From the NCBI RefSeq assembly GCF_004944975.1, contig NZ_SPQG01000003.1, positions 154,592 through 218,591 of the forward strand: DNA of 64,000 nt, given 5' to 3'. Position 1 is the first letter of the stretch. Each line of letters opens with the position of its first letter. A program made the position numbers and the translations under genes. The stretch is from Halorhabdus amylolytica (GTDB taxonomy: Archaea; Halobacteriota; Halobacteria; Halobacteriales; Haloarculaceae). The notes below the pieces were generated by a model that did no database searches, was not told the origin of the DNA, and saw nothing but the letters and a program-made list of their open reading frames with translations. This document shows positions 61,389-64,000 of the stretch, piece by piece.

Positions 61389-62174
61389 TCAGAGTTGTGG
61401 GGGTCGGTCACGCGATCCCGTCGGGTCGGCTCCATCGGGAGCCATTCCGCCGGGCGGTCCCGACATCGAGTCGCTTCCATCCAGTGCGTGCGCTGCGGTC
61501 TTGGCGACGACAGACTCATCGTCGTCCCGGAGGTCATCCAGAGCGCCTTCGGTGTCCGGGTGCTCGATCCGCCCGAGTAGTTCGGCGACCCACTCCCGAA
61601 CCCGGTCGGACTCGTCGTCCGTCAGTGCGAGCAGTGCCTCCAGGGCGTCATCGCCCCGACCTTTCCACAGCGAGATGACGGCGTTTCGCCGGACTGCATG
61701 GTGGTCGTCTTCTAGTGCAGCCGCGATCCGTTCGGCGTGTCTCTCTCGATCGAGGTGATCGAGAGCGACGATCGTCTCTGCGCGAACCCACGGGTCGGGG
61801 TCGTCGGCGGCAGCTACGACTGCGTCCGGCGTCGACTCCGCCAGATCACCGAGCGCCTCGACGGCGAACTGCCGGACGAGCGGTTCGGGATCGTCAGCCG
61901 CGAGGTCGGCCAATACTGCGAGCGCGTCCTCTCCCGGATCGCGCTCGGCCAGTGCCAGGACGGCCCGCTGGCGCTCGGTCGCATCGTCTCCGTTCAGTCG
62001 TTCGAGCAGATCCGTCTCGCTCTCGTCGGCGACGGGATCGGTGTCCGCCGCCGCGAAGTCGGCCTCGCTCGCCTCGCCCATCTTCACGTCGTCACGGCTG
62101 ACAGTAACGTCCGGATGGTACCCCTCTGGGTCTGGGCTGCGTTCCGATATCGGGTCGTCGTCGCGCTCAGGCAT
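61389..62174 (-). CDS. HEAT-repeat protein
   Basis: 261 residues. After an acidic, disordered N-terminal 60 residues come at least five HEAT-like repeats: ERQRAVLALAERDPGEDALAVLADL, EPLVRQFAVEALGDLAE, DPWVRAETIVALDHL, HHAVRRNAVISLWKG and SDRVREWVAELLGRIEH. Such proteins are scaffolds. In haloarchaeal gene clusters of type II DMSO-reductase enzymes a HEAT protein is often present; the overlap with the membrane protein gene confirms the operon. Role probably in enzyme assembly. Confidence 0.85.
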   Translation of the reverse strand: MPERDDDPISERSPDPEGYHPDVTVSRDDVKMGEASEADFAAADTDPVADESETDLLERLNGDDATERQRAVLALAERDPGEDALAVLADLAADDPEPLVRQFAVEALGDLAESTPDAVVAAADDPDPWVRAETIVALDHLDRERHAERIAAALEDDHHAVRRNAVISLWKGRGDDALEALLALTDDESDRVREWVAELLGRIEHPDTEGALDDLRDDDESVVAKTAAHALDGSDSMSGPPGGMAPDGADPTGSRDRPPQL

Positions 62175-63048
62175 CTATCACACCTCCGGGGAGTGCTCCG
62201 ACCAGCAGAGCCAGAGCGAGCACAAGCGCGAGGGCACGGGGGACCGTCGCGGGGATCCCCGCGAACAGCAACAATCCCGTGCCGAGCGCGGCAGCGTGGT
62301 GGCGCCTCCGCAGTGCGGCGCTCGCGGTCGTCGTCAGTCCGCCGACGGCAAGCGCCATAACGGGGACCGACGCGCCGACGATCGCGCCCGCGACCAGCCC
62401 AGTCGCGCCGAGCAGGAACGGGGCGATCACACCAAGTGCGACCAGCAGACCGGCTCCCAGCGCACCGAACAGCCAATCCGCGCGACCGCGCGCGAGAAAC
62501 ACCGGCGTCCCGGCGATCCCCAGCAACGTCAACTGCGAGCCGACCGAGCGGGTCGTGGCAGGCTCGATACCGAAGGTTCCGATCAGGGAGGCGGTCAGTC
62601 CACAGACGAGGAGTGACGCGACCAACGTCGGGCCGAGCCGACGATCCCTGACCGCGAGGAGTCGATCTCCCGTCGCGAGGGCCGTGCCGGCGACGATCGC
62701 CACGACGGCAGGGACGTATGCCGGTCGGGCGATCGTTCCGGCCATGCCGAAGACGCCGACGAAGGCCAGCCCGACCGTCTCGTGGCCTTCGCCATCCAGA
62801 ACAGCGATCGCGAGTAGTGAACCTGCACAGACGAGCGCTGTTAGGGGAACGAGCCACTCCTGGAGCGCGACCAGATCGATCGGGATCGCCCCACGGGCGT
62901 TGATAGCGATCCGGACGCCGAACAACGTCGCTGTCGCCAGGACGGCCGGTGTGGCGAGGACTTCCCGGTCCATTCCGTTGCTCTCCGTCTCGCGAAGGGT
63001 CGTCGGCACGCCGAGAGAGTCCAGGGCTGCGACTCGCCCGCTCATCAC
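62167..63048 (-). CDS. multi-pass membrane protein of the DMSO-reductase-family operon, unknown function
   Basis: 293 residues from ATG 63048, about nine hydrophobic segments, no charged catalytic motif. Its ATGATG start overlaps the TorD gene stop, and its stop overlaps the HEAT gene start, so it is inside the respiratory operon. It could help membrane insertion or electron transfer (quinone) for the enzyme, but nothing in the sequence proves it. Confidence 0.75.
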   Translation of the reverse strand: MMSGRVAALDSLGVPTTLRETESNGMDREVLATPAVLATATLFGVRIAINARGAIPIDLVALQEWLVPLTALVCAGSLLAIAVLDGEGHETVGLAFVGVFGMAGTIARPAYVPAVVAIVAGTALATGDRLLAVRDRRLGPTLVASLLVCGLTASLIGTFGIEPATTRSVGSQLTLLGIAGTPVFLARGRADWLFGALGAGLLVALGVIAPFLLGATGLVAGAIVGASVPVMALAVGGLTTTASAALRRRHHAAALGTGLLLFAGIPATVPRALALVLALALLVGALPGGVIDA

Positions 63049-63779
63049 CAGGTCACCTCGCGTTCGTCAGTCGTCGACGCCGAATCGAGTCCGTCAGCCA
63101 GGTCCGCGTGATCCGCTGCGAGCACTCGATCGAGGAGGAGCGCCAGATCGGCGTAGACGCCAGCGGCATCCATCTCGGCGAGTTCCTCGCGCAACGACGC
63201 CGCGAAGACTGTCAAATGTCGATCCAGTAAATCCCGGCGTGCGGCCGCGGCGTCGTCCTCGCCGAGTGCTTCCCGGCGGGCGAGATAGCCTGCGAACTCG
63301 AGTTGCAGGCCGAGATTGTCGTGGTGGTCGCGCTCGTCTTCGTCGACCGAGAGGCCGTAGTACTCGTAGGCACGCGCCAGATCGACGTTGACCGTCTCCC
63401 AGGTCGCGTCGTCGCGATGGCCGGACTCGTACAGCGAGACGACCGGCCCCTCCGTCTCGACTGACCCGTCTGTTCGGTCGGTCACAGCCGCCATCCCGAG
63501 AGCGAACAGCCGGTTGTACCGGGCGCTGAGATTCTCGTAGTCTTCCCCCGGAGCGAGATCCGGTACGGAGACGTCGAGGGACGTCTTCGTGACGGTCTCG
63601 CGGAGTCCGTCCGCTATCTGGCCGTCGGCGAGACTGGTGTGGAGTTCCTCGGTTGGGTGCTCGAACGCCCGGGTGAGAGTCTGATAGAGGACGCCCCGTG
63701 CGGCCGGATCGGCCCGCACGTCGTGGGGATCGAGTCGATCGTCCCCGCGCGGGTCCACAGCGGTGTTCGTATCGCTCAT
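63045..63779 (-). CDS. TorD/DmsD-family molecular chaperone
   Basis: 244 residues from ATG 63779; a GTG three bases earlier is in frame. TorD-type chaperones bind the Tat signal of molybdenum enzymes and help cofactor insertion. The family core is visible as LSARYNRLFALGM near 90, VSLYESGHRDDATWETVNVDLARAYEYYGLSV near 115-145 and DNLGLQLEFAGYLA near 155. It overlaps the heme b subunit gene upstream. Confirms that the operon serves a type II DMSO-reductase-like enzyme. Confidence 0.9.
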   Translation of the reverse strand: MSDTNTAVDPRGDDRLDPHDVRADPAARGVLYQTLTRAFEHPTEELHTSLADGQIADGLRETVTKTSLDVSVPDLAPGEDYENLSARYNRLFALGMAAVTDRTDGSVETEGPVVSLYESGHRDDATWETVNVDLARAYEYYGLSVDEDERDHHDNLGLQLEFAGYLARREALGEDDAAAARRDLLDRHLTVFAASLREELAEMDAAGVYADLALLLDRVLAADHADLADGLDSASTTDEREVTW

Positions 63780-64000
63780 CACGATTCACCCTCCTCTCGG
63801 GTCCGCCGGACGCTGATCGCAGTGACGGCGATCACCAGCGCGATCGCGACGCCGGCGACGGCCCAGAGAATCGTCTGGAAGGGCGCACCGCCGTCGTCGG
63901 GTCCGAACGGGAAGTAGTACCACTCGCTGACGGCCTTCTGGCCGGCACGCTCGCTGTTCTCGCCGTTCCAGATTCCGACGGCGACGCTTACGTCTGCGTC
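63779..64000 (-). CDS. heme b subunit of type II DMSO-reductase-family enzyme (ethylbenzene dehydrogenase-related), C-terminal end
   Basis: Partial: the last 73 residues are inside the window and the 5' end lies beyond 64000. VAVGIWNGENSERAGQKAVSEWYYFP is the C-terminal signature of the EB_dh heme b family, followed by one membrane helix and a basic tail. The subunit carries electrons to or from enzymes such as nitrate, selenate, chlorate or ethylbenzene oxidoreductases. The catalytic and Fe-S subunits should lie upstream, outside the window. Its stop overlaps the TorD ATG. Confidence 0.85.
   Translation of the reverse strand, partial: DADVSVAVGIWNGENSERAGQKAVSEWYYFPFGPDDGGAPFQTILWAVAGVAIALVIAVTAISVRRTREEGES

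Overview
The window is chromosomal DNA from a halophilic archaeon of class Halobacteria. It is GC-rich and its proteins are strongly acidic. It carries archaeal signature genes: glycerol-1-phosphate dehydrogenase, Elp3, an Lhr-type helicase, RqcH, an HTH-10 (Bat-type) regulator and a TFB remnant. Several promoters have a TATA box about 25-30 bp before a leaderless start. The genus cannot be resolved from the sequence alone.

Layout. 0-11 kb holds an F420-associated zinc protease family member, a thiamine salvage operon (tenA, tenA, SSS symporter), a frameshifted lipoprotein gene, a Dna2-like nuclease-helicase, a TIM-barrel isomerase and a LarA-family racemase homologue. 11-22 kb is mainly housekeeping: Lhr helicase, three membrane proteins, pterin dehydratase, hemA with a precorrin-2 dehydrogenase, two tandem cold-shock genes, a cis-prenyltransferase and an Fe-S aldo/keto reductase. 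22-23 kb holds a tRNA-Leu(GAG) gene whose 3' end is repeated downstream. 23-36 kb carries RqcH, a LEA14-like protein, an AIR-synthase/HypE-like protein, a ThiBPQ-type thiamine ABC transporter, Elp3, a DHH/OB-fold protein, a Yip1-like protein and an FMN reductase. 37-41.3 kb is a decaying patch: a truncated ilvE, an ABC exporter with a stop codon and an internal deletion, a small HTH gene in AT-rich DNA, and a 0.6 kb gap with two strong hairpins. 41-46 kb returns to housekeeping (zinc-ribbon protein, FolD, glycosyltransferase, EgsA).

46.4-64 kb looks like an anaerobic or nitrogen-oxide respiration region. It holds a CGCGG-motif protein, two DUF2249 proteins, a MOSC protein, a peroxiredoxin, a quinol-type nitric oxide reductase, two tandem half-permeases, an AhpD-like protein without cysteines, an orphan NuoCD, an HTH-10 regulator, a radical SAM/SPASM enzyme, and the accessory end of a type II DMSO-reductase-family operon (heme b subunit tail, TorD chaperone, membrane protein, HEAT-repeat protein). 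Palindromes of the form CGAA-N4-TTCG lie upstream of the CGCGG gene, the first DUF2249 gene and the radical SAM gene, and one-mismatch versions lie upstream of norB and the second DUF2249 gene. This suggests a shared NarO-like control.

The most interesting leads are: the CGCGG protein, which looks like a DUF2249/TusA-like relative with a Cys-Gly insertion in its last hairpin, together with its possible link to the radical SAM enzyme through the shared promoter palindrome; the tandem half-permeases; the orphan NuoCD; and an unusual density of broken genes (lipoprotein, ilvE, ABC exporter, TFB).
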